Shown here one piece after another: positions 1 through 8,700 of a DNA stretch of 42,524 nucleotides. The notes under the pieces are model-generated. The model was not told the origin of the DNA, ran no database searches, and saw only the letters and a list, made by a program, of their open reading frames with translations. The stretch is from Planctomicrobium piriforme (GTDB lineage: Bacteria; Planctomycetota; Planctomycetia; Planctomycetales; Planctomycetaceae): positions 1 to 42,524 of the forward strand of contig CAMAVF010000008.1 in assembly GCA_945861445.1 (NCBI GenBank), given 5' to 3'. The translations under genes were made by a program, and so were the position numbers. Positions within the stretch are counted from its first letter, which is position 1; each line of letters starts with the position of its first letter.

Positions 1-681
1 AGTGCTGCCGCCGAGCAAGTCAGCTCCAACGTGTCGATGGTGGCCACGGCCGCGGAAGAGATGGGGGCGAGCATCAAAGAAATCGCCAAGAGCGCCAACG
101 AGGCGGCCCGCGTCGCGACGACGGCCGTTAAGGTGGCGGAGAGCACCAACGCCAAGGTGGCCAAGCTTGGGGAATCGAGCGCCGAGATCGGTAACGTGAT
201 CAAAGTGATTACGTCAATCGCCCAACAGACGAATCTGCTCGCCTTGAACGCCACGATTGAGGCCGCCAGAGCCGGCGAGGCCGGCAAGGGATTTGCCGTG
301 GTCGCCAACGAGGTCAAAGAACTGGCCAAGCAGACCGCCAAAGCGACTGAAGACATCAGCCGTAAGATCGAAGCGATCCAAGGCGATACCAAGGGGGCCG
401 TCGAGGCGATCGCGCAGATCGGCCAGATCATCAATCAGATCAACGACATTCAGAATACCATCGCCAGTGCGGTGGAAGAGCAAACGGCGACGACCAGCGA
501 AATCGGCCGCAATGTGACCGAAGCGGCCAAGGGGAGCAGCGAGATCGCGCAGAACATCATGGGCGTGGCCCAGGCGGCCCGGAGCACGACGGAAGGGGCG
601 AACAACACCCAGACTTCGGCGAACGAGTTGTCCCAGATGGCAGCGGCATTGCAGAAAGTCGTCGCACAATTTCGATATTAG
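1..681 (+). CDS. Methyl-accepting chemotaxis protein, C-terminal signalling part (5' end outside window)
   Basis: The frame is open from base 1, so this is the C-terminal 226 residues of a longer receptor whose sensing and membrane parts lie upstream of the window. What is visible is the cytoplasmic signalling coiled coil. The conserved hairpin tip that docks CheA and CheW reads [20 protein letters not shown], followed by [15 protein letters not shown], both hallmarks of this family. The helices on either side are Ala-, Glu- and Gln-rich, as expected for the methylation helices modified by CheR and CheB, which are encoded just downstream. The gene ends with TAG 67 bp before cheY and is probably the upstream member of the same operon. 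Its ligand cannot be inferred because the sensor domain is missing. Confidence 0.95.
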   Translation, partial: SAAAEQVSSNVSMVATAAEEMGASIKEIAKSANEAARVATTAVKVAESTNAKVAKLGESSAEIGNVIKVITSIAQQTNLLALNATIEAARAGEAGKGFAVVANEVKELAKQTAKATEDISRKIEAIQGDTKGAVEAIAQIGQIINQINDIQNTIASAVEEQTATTSEIGRNVTEAAKGSSEIAQNIMGVAQAARSTTEGANNTQTSANELSQMAAALQKVVAQFRY

Positions 682-748
682 ACTTGTGCTGTAATCGAGA
701 TATTTCGACACTACGCACCGTGGCGATCCCAATCTGCGGAGTACAACA

Positions 749-1120
749 ATGCGGGCGCTGGTCATCGACGATTCCCGGGCCGTGCGGATGATCATCGGCA
801 ACATCCTCCGCGAGGCGGGGATGGACGTGCTCGAGGCCGGGGACGGCCAGCAGGGGGTCAACCAGCTCGACGAGAACCCGGATATTGAACTGATCCTGGT
901 CGATTGGAACATGCCCGTCATGAATGGATATGAATTCATTCAAGCCGTTCGCGCCCAGCAAATGTATGATCACATCCGAATCATGATGGTGACGACCGAA
1001 GCCGAAAGCGAACAGGTCACGAAGGCCCTCAATGCCGGGGCCAACGAATATTTGATGAAGCCCTTCACGAAAGAAGTGCTGATCGCCAAACTGAGCATGC
1101 TCGATGTTTTGGAGTATTGA
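749..1120 (+). CDS. cheY: CheY-like single-domain response regulator
   Basis: This 123-residue protein is a stand-alone receiver domain with no output domain. All signature residues are present: acidic pair D7/D8, phospho-acceptor D52 (in VDWNMP), switch T82 and K104 (in KPF). This fits a CheY that is phosphorylated by CheA and either acts on the motor or serves as a phosphate sink. It lies between the chemoreceptor gene and cheB in one plus-strand run. No cheA or cheW is visible, so the kinase must lie upstream of the window or elsewhere. Which partner it drives, flagellar or another output, cannot be told from the sequence. Confidence 0.92.
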   Translation: MRALVIDDSRAVRMIIGNILREAGMDVLEAGDGQQGVNQLDENPDIELILVDWNMPVMNGYEFIQAVRAQQMYDHIRIMMVTTEAESEQVTKALNAGANEYLMKPFTKEVLIAKLSMLDVLEY

Positions 1121-1176
1121 ATCAGGGGGGGCTCGGCAGCCAATCTGTGATTTCAGGTTGAAACGGAAAGTTCGTC

Positions 1177-2223
1177 GTGAATAAAGCTCGCATCCTGGTC
1201 GTCGACGATTCCGTTGTGATTCGCCGTAGCGTCAGCGATGAACTCGGTCGCGATCCCGTGTTGGAGGTCGTCGGCACGGCCTCCAACGGCAAGATCGCCC
1301 TCGCGAAGATTCCCCAGGTCAACCCGGATATCGTCATCCTCGACATCGAGATGCCCGAGATGGACGGACTGGAAACACTCCGCGAATTGCGGAAGGTTTA
1401 TCCCAAACTGCCGGTCATCATGTTCAGTTCGCTCACGGAACGCGGTGCGATCGCGACGCTCGAAGCGCTCGCCCTGGGAGCCAGCGATTATTTCGCCAAG
1501 CCCTCGAATACCGTCGGTCTGGACGCCTCACTGAAGGTCATTCGCGAAGAACTGATCCCCTCCATCAAGGCCCTCTGTCGCCTCAGCCCGGTGGTCTCGC
1601 AGCCCGCGAAGCCAGCTGTGCGACCGGCCCGGACGAGCAAGATCGAGGTCGTTGCGATCGCCGCATCGACCGGCGGGCCGAACGCGCTGGCCGATCTCTT
1701 TCGCCAGATCCCCGCCTCATTCCCCGTGCCGATCCTGATCGTCCAACACATGCCGCCGATGTTCACGAAACTGTTGGCCGACCGGATGTCGACGCAATGT
1801 GCGATTCGCTGCCATGAGGCCGTACCGGGTGAGGTCCTGAAACCGGGACACTGCTGGATCGCACCCGGCAATTTTCATCTGACCGTTTCAAGATTTGGCT
1901 CGGAAGTGCGCGTCCACACCAATCAGAATCCCCCTGAAAACTCGTGCCGGCCGGCGGCTGATGTCCTGTTCCGATCGGTGGCCGAAGTGTTCGGCGCCGC
2001 CACGCTGGGTGTCGTGCTGACGGGCATGGGGCAAGATGGCCTGCGCGGTTGCGAGGCCATTCGCGACGCGGGTGGCCAGGTGATTGCTCAAGACGAAGCG
2101 ACGTCGGTCGTCTGGGGCATGCCGGGGTTCGTCGTCCGTGCCGGCCTGGCCGACCGCGTCCTGCCGCTGCCGCAGATCGCCGATGAAATGAATCGACGGG
2201 TCGCTGGAAAGACAGCGCCATGA
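1177..2223 (+). CDS. cheB: CheB protein-glutamate methylesterase/deamidase
   Basis: CheB removes methyl groups from receptor glutamates and deamidates glutamines, providing adaptation. The start is GTG, preceded by a GGAAAG ribosome-binding site at 1165-1170. Residues 1-125 form a receiver domain with DD at 10-11, phospho-acceptor D56 (LDIEMP) and K108. After a Pro/Ala-rich linker (about 140-155) comes the methylesterase domain with its catalytic triad: S164 in AASTGGP, H191 in VQHMPP, and D287 in GMGQDG. At 348 residues it has the usual two-domain length. The stop codon overlaps the cheR start as ATGA, so the two antagonistic adaptation enzymes are likely translationally coupled. Confidence 0.96.
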   Translation: MNKARILVVDDSVVIRRSVSDELGRDPVLEVVGTASNGKIALAKIPQVNPDIVILDIEMPEMDGLETLRELRKVYPKLPVIMFSSLTERGAIATLEALALGASDYFAKPSNTVGLDASLKVIREELIPSIKALCRLSPVVSQPAKPAVRPARTSKIEVVAIAASTGGPNALADLFRQIPASFPVPILIVQHMPPMFTKLLADRMSTQCAIRCHEAVPGEVLKPGHCWIAPGNFHLTVSRFGSEVRVHTNQNPPENSCRPAADVLFRSVAEVFGAATLGVVLTGMGQDGLRGCEAIRDAGGQVIAQDEATSVVWGMPGFVVRAGLADRVLPLPQIADEMNRRVAGKTAP

Positions 2224-3077
2224 CAGACGCCGATTTCGACTACATTCGGAAACTGCTCGTCGACCGCAGCGCGATCGTGCTGGGTGACGACAAACGCTAC
2301 CTGGTCGAAGCCCGCCTGGCGCCCGTGATCGGCCAACTGAACCTGCCGTCCATAAGTGATCTCGTCGGCAAGCTCCGCTTTGAATCGAATAACGGACTGG
2401 CCACCAGGGTGGTGGAAGCGCTGGTAACCTCCGAGACCTCGTTCTTCCGCGACATCTCGCCGTTTGAGGTGCTACGCAAGACGGTCATCCCCGAACTCAT
2501 CGCGGCGCGCGCGTCCGAACGCAAATTGACGTTCTGGTCCGCGGCCTGTTCGACGGGTCAGGAGCCCTACACCATCGCACTCACCTTACGTGAGTATTTT
2601 CCGGAACTCGCCAACTGGCAGATCACGATTCTCGGCACCGACATTTCCACCGACGTGATCGCCAAGGCGAAACAGGGTGTCTACAGTCAATTCGAAGCGA
2701 ATCGGGGATTGCCGGCAAAGTTAATGGTGAAGTATTTTCAACAGAGCGGGACCACCTGGCAGCTCGACGCCGCGATCCGGAACATGGTTGAATTCCGGCA
2801 GTTCAACCTGGCTGCGGCCTGGCCCATGCTGCCCAAGTTCGACGTGATCTTCCTGCGGAATGTCATGATCTATTTCGATGTCAGCACCAAGCGAGAAATC
2901 CTTGCAAGGGTCGAGCGGACGCTCGCTCCGGACGGATTGCTGGTCCTCGGCGGGGCAGAAACCACGCTGAATCTGACCGAGGCATTTGTCCGGGTGGAGC
3001 GCATGAAGGCGGGTTATTATCAACGGGTGGCTAGAGAATGTGGTCACACAATAATTCTTCGAAAGAGCCAGTCATGA
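2220..3077 (+). CDS. cheR: CheR chemoreceptor methyltransferase
   Basis: CheR transfers methyl groups from S-adenosylmethionine to receptor glutamates. This 285-residue protein has the small helical N-terminal domain followed by the methyltransferase fold. Recognisable blocks are ETSFFRD, the SAM-binding segment WSAACSTGQEPYTIA, the acidic ILGTDIS strand, and VIFLRNVMIYFD. No C-terminal VSLSV-binding or TPR extension is visible; the protein ends shortly after the catalytic domain. It overlaps cheB by 4 bp at its start, and its own stop overlaps the preferred start of the next gene in the same ATGA fashion. The four downstream genes therefore appear to be one tightly packed unit. Confidence 0.95.
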   Translation: MTDADFDYIRKLLVDRSAIVLGDDKRYLVEARLAPVIGQLNLPSISDLVGKLRFESNNGLATRVVEALVTSETSFFRDISPFEVLRKTVIPELIAARASERKLTFWSAACSTGQEPYTIALTLREYFPELANWQITILGTDISTDVIAKAKQGVYSQFEANRGLPAKLMVKYFQQSGTTWQLDAAIRNMVEFRQFNLAAAWPMLPKFDVIFLRNVMIYFDVSTKREILARVERTLAPDGLLVLGGAETTLNLTEAFVRVERMKAGYYQRVARECGHTIILRKSQS

Positions 3078-3598
3078 TGGATGTCGATTTGCCCCCGGGC
3101 GCACAACCGGTCGACGGCGCGATGCAGTCGGAATTCGTCGCGCCGCTGGCTGAAGCGGCTGGCGTTGCCTTCCGTGAAGTTGCGGGATCCGAGATCTTCC
3201 TTCAGACTGCGTTCCGCATTTCGACACCGGTCGATTTCGGCGACCGGTCGGCATTGATCGAACTGACGTTTCCATCAGGTCCGGGCGCACTCGTCTTAAG
3301 CGTCACCGACACCGCCGCCCAGGCCCTGGCCAGCCGCGTGCTCGCCGGACAGGAACTCACGCTGGACGGACCGCTCGTTGACGACTGCCTCGGTGAGATT
3401 GCCAACGTCATCGCCGGGCAGGGCAAAGCCATGCTCTGGGGCACCGATCGGCATTACACGTTTGGAACACCACGAGTGGCGTCGGGACCTGGCCGGGCAG
3501 CACTCTTCGGCAGCCGACTCAATTGGATCGTCCTGAGATTTCAAAGCGAACTCGGACCGATTTCGCTGCAAATCACGGAAGTCACGTCCGCGAAGTGA
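3074..3598 (+). CDS. CheX/CheC-like chemotaxis phosphatase
   Basis: This 174-residue protein resembles the CheX/CheC family, which dephosphorylates CheY-P. The helix containing DDCLGEIANVIAGQGKAML carries the family's paired catalytic Glu and Asn with the expected spacing (E-x2-N). The surrounding beta segments (ALIELTFPSG, GALVLSVTD, LGPISLQI) fit the fold. An upstream ATG at 3038 in the same frame would overlap cheR by 40 bp. I prefer 3074 because it forms the same ATGA coupling seen for cheB-cheR and has an AAAGAG element just upstream. It sits at the end of the operon, and its last 17 bp overlap the tail of the convergent kinase gene. Chemotaxis context supports the call; choosing between CheX and CheC needs profile comparison. 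Confidence 0.78.
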   Translation: MMDVDLPPGAQPVDGAMQSEFVAPLAEAAGVAFREVAGSEIFLQTAFRISTPVDFGDRSALIELTFPSGPGALVLSVTDTAAQALASRVLAGQELTLDGPLVDDCLGEIANVIAGQGKAMLWGTDRHYTFGTPRVASGPGRAALFGSRLNWIVLRFQSELGPISLQITEVTSAK

Positions 3599-5189
3599 GC
3601 GTTTCAGTCGTGCGACCCGTCGCCGCGGCAATTGATTGGGCGAGTTGTTTGAGATCAAACGGCTTCATCAGGAGCACGGTTCGCGGAGCACCCAGGACCG
3701 TACCGGCCTGGGTCGTATCCGATTCGCTGCTCATCAATACAAATCCAACGCCGGCACACTCGGGGTCATCCCGCAAAAGCGCGGCGAGTTGCACGCCGGT
3801 CATGTCAGACAGATGCATGGTGCTGATGATGGCGTGAGCCCGTTGCTCCTTGACGAGGGTCACGGCCTGTGCCCCTGAACCGGTCGAATGGACCTCGGTC
3901 AAACCCAGACTGGTCAAATAGCTTTTAAAGATCGAACTCTGTGTGCGAGACGGTTCGACCAGCACCAAGACCAGATCGGCCAGACGGCCCGCATCTGACA
4001 GCGACGGATTGGTTCCCCCGGGACTCAAGATGTTTGAGACAACCAGCGACGACCCGGCCCCGGCGATTGTCGTCACATGGAACTTGCCTAAACTGGGATC
4101 AACATTTGTGGCGGCTGAGACCGGCCGATCCGTCAGACCTTTGACCTGTGGCTTCAGGGCCTCGAGCAGGCGTATCACTTCGGTCATGTCGGCGGGACGG
4201 TCGGCGACCTTCTTGGCGACCATTCGTTCGAACGCCGCAACCAGCGCCAGGGGCACTTCCGGCCGTTCCGCCCGCAGATCCGGAATCTTGCCTTCGCGGT
4301 GCTGCAGCATCAGTCCCATCAACGACGTGGAACCGTACGGCGGCTTTCCCGTCAGTAGGAAGTAGAACGTGCAACCCAGGCTGTAGATGTCCGCGCGCTG
4401 GTCGATCGTGGTCGAATCAATCGCCTGCTCGGGGGGCATATAATCGACCGTACCCAGGATGCCGCCCGCCTGCGTAATGGAGAAATTGTTGGTCTCGGTA
4501 TCCGCGTTCAGCCCGGTCAGGCGGGCGAGGCCCAGGTCGGCCACTTTGATGATGCCGTCGGTCGTCAGCATCAGGTTGGCGGGCTTGATATCGCGGTGGA
4601 CGATTCCCTTGGAATGAGCCAGTTCCAGACCTGCCGCGGCCTGTGCGGTGTAATCGACCGCAGCGCTGACCGCCAGGGGACCGCGTTGCTGAACTTCCGA
4701 GGCCAGATCCCGGCCGTCGACATATTCCATCACCAGGAAATGTCCGACTTCGGCTTCATCGGCATCGTAGGCCATCACGATGTTCGGGTGGGCCAGTTGG
4801 GCGATCGTCTCGACTTCCCGCTGAAATCTCTGGACGAACGACTCCTGCCCGGCGATCTCCGTGGACAGCAATTTCACCGCCACAATGCGTTTCATCCGGC
4901 GATGGCGAGCTTTATAAACAGCCCCCATGCCCCCCGCACCCAGCTTCGACAAGATGTCATAATTCCCGGCACGAAGTCGTTCAAAATGTCGCCCGACGAC
5001 CGCCTCGGCCTGGAACTCGGTGAGCACCTGCGCGTCGATGAGACCTCGAATCCCCGTCTGCGCGTCGGGTGACCGGGTGAGCAACTCATTCTGTTTTGCC
5101 AGCTCATCATCGGAAAGCAGGCCGGAATCCTGCAGATTGTGCACGAATTCTTTGGGAGAAATATCAAAAGTCAATCGACATTCGGGCAT
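3582..5189 (-). CDS. Ser/Thr protein kinase fused to a degenerate receiver domain
   Basis: This 535-residue protein has three parts. Residues 1-75 form a helical leader of a type common before planctomycete kinases. Residues 77-345 are a Hanks-type kinase with glycine loop GAGGMG (84-89), K106, catalytic HRD (198-200), metal-binding D218 in a DLG variant, and PPE in place of APE (252-254); it should be active. After a Ser/Gly/Thr linker, residues 405-522 have a receiver-domain fold pattern. The phospho-acceptor Asp is replaced by T457, the first acidic-pair position is V411-E412, and only the switch lysine K509 (MKP) is kept. No membrane helix was seen, so it is cytoplasmic. It converges on the chemotaxis operon with a 17-bp tail overlap. 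Confidence 0.9.
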   Translation of the reverse strand: MPECRLTFDISPKEFVHNLQDSGLLSDDELAKQNELLTRSPDAQTGIRGLIDAQVLTEFQAEAVVGRHFERLRAGNYDILSKLGAGGMGAVYKARHRRMKRIVAVKLLSTEIAGQESFVQRFQREVETIAQLAHPNIVMAYDADEAEVGHFLVMEYVDGRDLASEVQQRGPLAVSAAVDYTAQAAAGLELAHSKGIVHRDIKPANLMLTTDGIIKVADLGLARLTGLNADTETNNFSITQAGGILGTVDYMPPEQAIDSTTIDQRADIYSLGCTFYFLLTGKPPYGSTSLMGLMLQHREGKIPDLRAERPEVPLALVAAFERMVAKKVADRPADMTEVIRLLEALKPQVKGLTDRPVSAATNVDPSLGKFHVTTIAGAGSSLVVSNILSPGGTNPSLSDAGRLADLVLVLVEPSRTQSSIFKSYLTSLGLTEVHSTGSGAQAVTLVKEQRAHAIISTMHLSDMTGVQLAALLRDDPECAGVGFVLMSSESDTTQAGTVLGAPRTVLLMKPFDLKQLAQSIAAATGRTTETLTSRT

Positions 5190-5416
5190 GCGCAGTTTCT
5201 CGATACCGTTCCAGAACGGTGAGCGACGGGTTCAGCAAGCGGGATACCTTCCGGGCGGGCGATGGTCGCTGCAGTGTGAGCCACTCCATTGTGAACGCGC
5301 CTTCAAAAAATGTCTACTGACTCGCCTTGCCAAACAGTGCCCAATGGTATCCAAGTTCGAGCGTTGGAAAAGGCGGGTTTCGACAGGTTTGAAAGGCACG
5401 TCATTCAAAGTCGTGA

Positions 5417-5483
5417 CACTGCTTCAGGTCGGCGCCATTCGGCGTGGCTTGCATTCGGACTTATTTGCCGACCTTAAGCAGTG
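5417..5483. repeat. 17-bp inverted repeat with 33-nt loop
   Basis: The arms are 5417-5433 and 5467-5483, complementary over 17 bp with one mismatch. The arm begins CACTGCTT and ends GGTCGGC. It lies upstream of the minus-strand kinase gene and below the terminator of the giant surface-protein gene. It could be an RNA structure in the kinase leader or a degenerate mobile palindrome; nothing in the sequence decides. Confidence 0.55.
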
Positions 5484-5642
5484 AGGTGGTTGGCGTGCGA
5501 GTTGCGAGGAGCACTGCTTAGGTGCGGATTGGAAGTGGACTCTGAAACTCAATTCCACCTGCGTCACTCCGAAACAGAGGCACGAACCGAAAACGGTGCG
5601 ACTCCTTCTGACTTGGTTCGATATCATCCGGTCAAAACCAGC

Positions 5643-5682
5643 GGGACACTGGCGGTCCTCGATCGAGAACCGCCAATGTCCC
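5643..5682 (-). terminator. Probable terminator of the giant surface-protein gene
   Basis: Arms 5643-5656 and 5669-5682 pair over 14 bp with one mismatch. The loop itself contains the self-complementary CTCGATCGAG, so the helix can extend to almost the whole element. It starts 25 bp after the stop codon of the 7.4-kb gene. On the transcribed strand a short U-run (GGTTTTG) follows. Position and shape fit an intrinsic terminator, though the U-tract is weak. Confidence 0.7.
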
Positions 5683-5706
5683 TATCTGGTCGAGCACCTG
5701 CGGTGG

Positions 5707-8700
5707 TCAGTTCCGGATGTCGATGACTGCGATGTCGCGCGTTGCGAGGTTGCTATCGACTCCGCCGATGTTCGTGATCTGGATGTTGACCGTGCGGGTC
5801 ACTCCGATGCTTGTGTCGACGTGGAAATTCAGGCGTCGCATCAGATTATCAACGGCGGATGTGGTGGTGTTACTATTGAACTTGACGACCAGGTCGGGAT
5901 GCCTGTTCCCTCGGCCGCCGCTGAATGTTCCAATCTGTTGGCCGTCGAAGAACACCTTGCGTCCCTTGAGACTGATCCGGTCTTCACCAGGCCCATACGG
6001 GTAGATGTTGAGACGATCTTTTCGATCGCGATTCGTGACGATCGATGCCGTCAGCGTCGCATTGGAATAATCCGGATTTGCGACATCGTTGTAGGTAAAG
6101 GTGGAGTCAGGCGAAACAAATGCGGGGATGCGTCCCATGTGGAAGATGCCGTGAGCATGGGGAATCATGATCGTGGGGCCTCCTTGAACATCGGTCACAT
6201 TCACGACCACGACGGCATCCGCCGACCGCACCGGGTTGACACTATCCGTGACACGCACATTCAAAGTGAACACAGTCGTGACTTCGAAGTCGAGAGGCAC
6301 GGAATTGGCCACGGTGATTTCGCCGGTCGCGGGATTGATGGCGAACGCGCCGCTGTCATTTCCGCTGACGATCGAATAGGTCAGTGTTTGGGCCGGCAAG
6401 TCGCCGTCGGTGGCAGCGACGGCTCCCACCGCTGTTCCGACTGCGGAATCTTCGGCAATTGAAAACGTCGGCGAGCCATCGATGAAGATGGGGTCGAGGT
6501 CGTTGACGGGCGTTACAGTAATTGTCAGTGCCTGTGCCGTCGAACCTGCCGGAATCGTATCGGCAGTGACCGTGACCGTCACGTCGTAGATGTTGTTCGC
6601 CCCCTGATCAGTTGGTGCTTCGAAATTTGGACTGGTGACGAACGTGATCTCACCCGTTGCCGAATTGATATTGAACAGTCCCGCGTCGACGCCCGACAGC
6701 GTGTAAGTGAATGTCTGGGCGACCACCGGGGTGGCGTTGACATCCAGGATCACCGTGGCCGGGGGGGTATTCTCGGCGACACTGGCAGTCGCCGGACTGG
6801 TGATGTCAGGCGGGAGGAACGCGGCATCGTTGTCCGTGATGTTCACGGTCGCTGTCAGGTTCGCCGGGGTCAAGTCAAATGTAATGGCGGGATCATGCAC
6901 ACCGAATCCGGTCAACGTCGCGATGACCGTCTCCGTGGTTTCGATGATCGTATCGTCGATGACGACCACGTTGATGTCGGCGAATGTTTGTCCGGCCAGG
7001 ATCGTGACCGTACCGGTCAAGGCGGCGTAGTCGGAGTCTGGCGTCGCAGTTCCCAGGATCGAATACTGAATCACGGTGGCAGTCGCGCTGACAGCCGATT
7101 GAGTGACCCTGAACTGGCCATTCGTGGGTGTGCCGGCTTCGGCTCCGTCGGTGATTTTCGTGATGGAAACCGTTGCCAGATCGTCATTCGTGATCGTTCC
7201 CGTACCCACCGCACCCGAGATGATGCTGGCGGCGACCACGGGCGCGACCGGGATGATCGTACCGAGCGTCACAGAGAAGGTTTCGTTACCTTCCACGAGC
7301 GTATCGCCGTTTACAGTGACGGTGATTGTCTGTGTTTCACCAGCGGTTCCCAGGAAGATCAGCGGGCTGGTTGTGACGACCGTATAGTCGGCATTGTTTG
7401 TCGTGAGATCAACCAGATTGAAGGCGACGGTAAAGCCACCCGCGACCGCTTCCGGCGAAGTTACGGTGAACGTCATCGTGGTCGGACCGACATTCCCTTC
7501 GACGACGGTCGGACTGCTGATCGTCAGCGTGTTCGTGTCGTCGTTGGTGATTGTTCCCGTGCCCACCGCACCCGAGATGATGCTGGCGGCTGCCACGGGT
7601 GCGACCGGAATGATCGTACCGAGTGTCACCGTAAAGGCTTCGTTGCCTTCGACGGTCGTATCGCCATTCACGGTGACGGTAATCGTTTGAGTTTCACCAG
7701 CGGTGCCCAGGAAGACCAGCGGGCTGGTCGAAACGACCGTATAGTCGGCACCGCTCGTCGAGAGATCGGCCACATTGAAGGCCGCCGTGAAGCCACCTTC
7801 AACCACGGCCGGCGAAGTGACGGTGAACGTCATCGTCGTCGGACCGACATTTCCTTCGACGACGGTCGGACTGCTGATCGTCAGCGTGTTGGTGTCGTCG
7901 TTGGTGATCGTGCCCGTGCCCACCGCACCCGAGATGATGCTGGCGGCAACCACAGGAGCAACCGGTGTCACCGTGCCCAACGTCACGGTGAAGGTCTCGT
8001 CGGCTTCGACGACCGTGTCACCATTCACCGTGACGGTGATCGTGTGGGTCTCGCCGACGGTCCCCGTGAAGATTAGCGGGCTGCTCGTCAGGACGGTATA
8101 GTCGGCACCGTTCGCTGTGAGATCAGCGACGTTGAAGGCCACCGTAAAGCCACCATCGACCGCGACGGGGGACGTGATGGTGAACGTCATCGTGGTCGGT
8201 CCGGCATTCCCTTCCATGACCGTCGGACTGCTGATCGTCAGCGTGTTCGTATCGTCGTTGGTGATCGTGCCCGTGCCCACGGCATCCGAGATGATGCTGA
8301 TGACGGCCACGGGTGCGACCGGGGTGGCTGTGCCCAAGGTCACCGCGAAGGTCTCGTTGCCTTCGACGACTGTGTCGCCATTCACGGTGACGGTAATGGT
8401 CTGGGTCTCACCGACAGTCCCGGAGAAGATCAGCGGGCTGCTCGATACAAGTGTGTAATCCGCGCCATTCGTTGTGATATCAGTGACGTTGAAGGGAACC
8501 GAGAAGCCCCCGGCGACTGCCTGCGGCGACGTGACGGTGAACGTCATCGTCGTCGGACCGACATTCCCTTCGACGACCGTCGGACTGCTGATCGTCAGCG
8601 TGTTCGTATCATCATTAGTAATCGTCCCCGTGCCCACCGCACCCGATTCAAAGCCGACGCCCTCCAGGGGAGTCACTGTGCCCAGGGTCACCGAGAATGT

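Larger units (their letters stand above)
5190..5706. other. Intergenic region, 517 bp, no gene recognised
   Basis: No convincing coding sequence was seen on either strand. The region holds two structured elements listed separately (inverted repeat 5417-5483 and hairpin 5643-5682). The part nearest 5189 must contain the promoter of the kinase gene, but no clear -35/-10 pair stands out. Confidence 0.6.
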
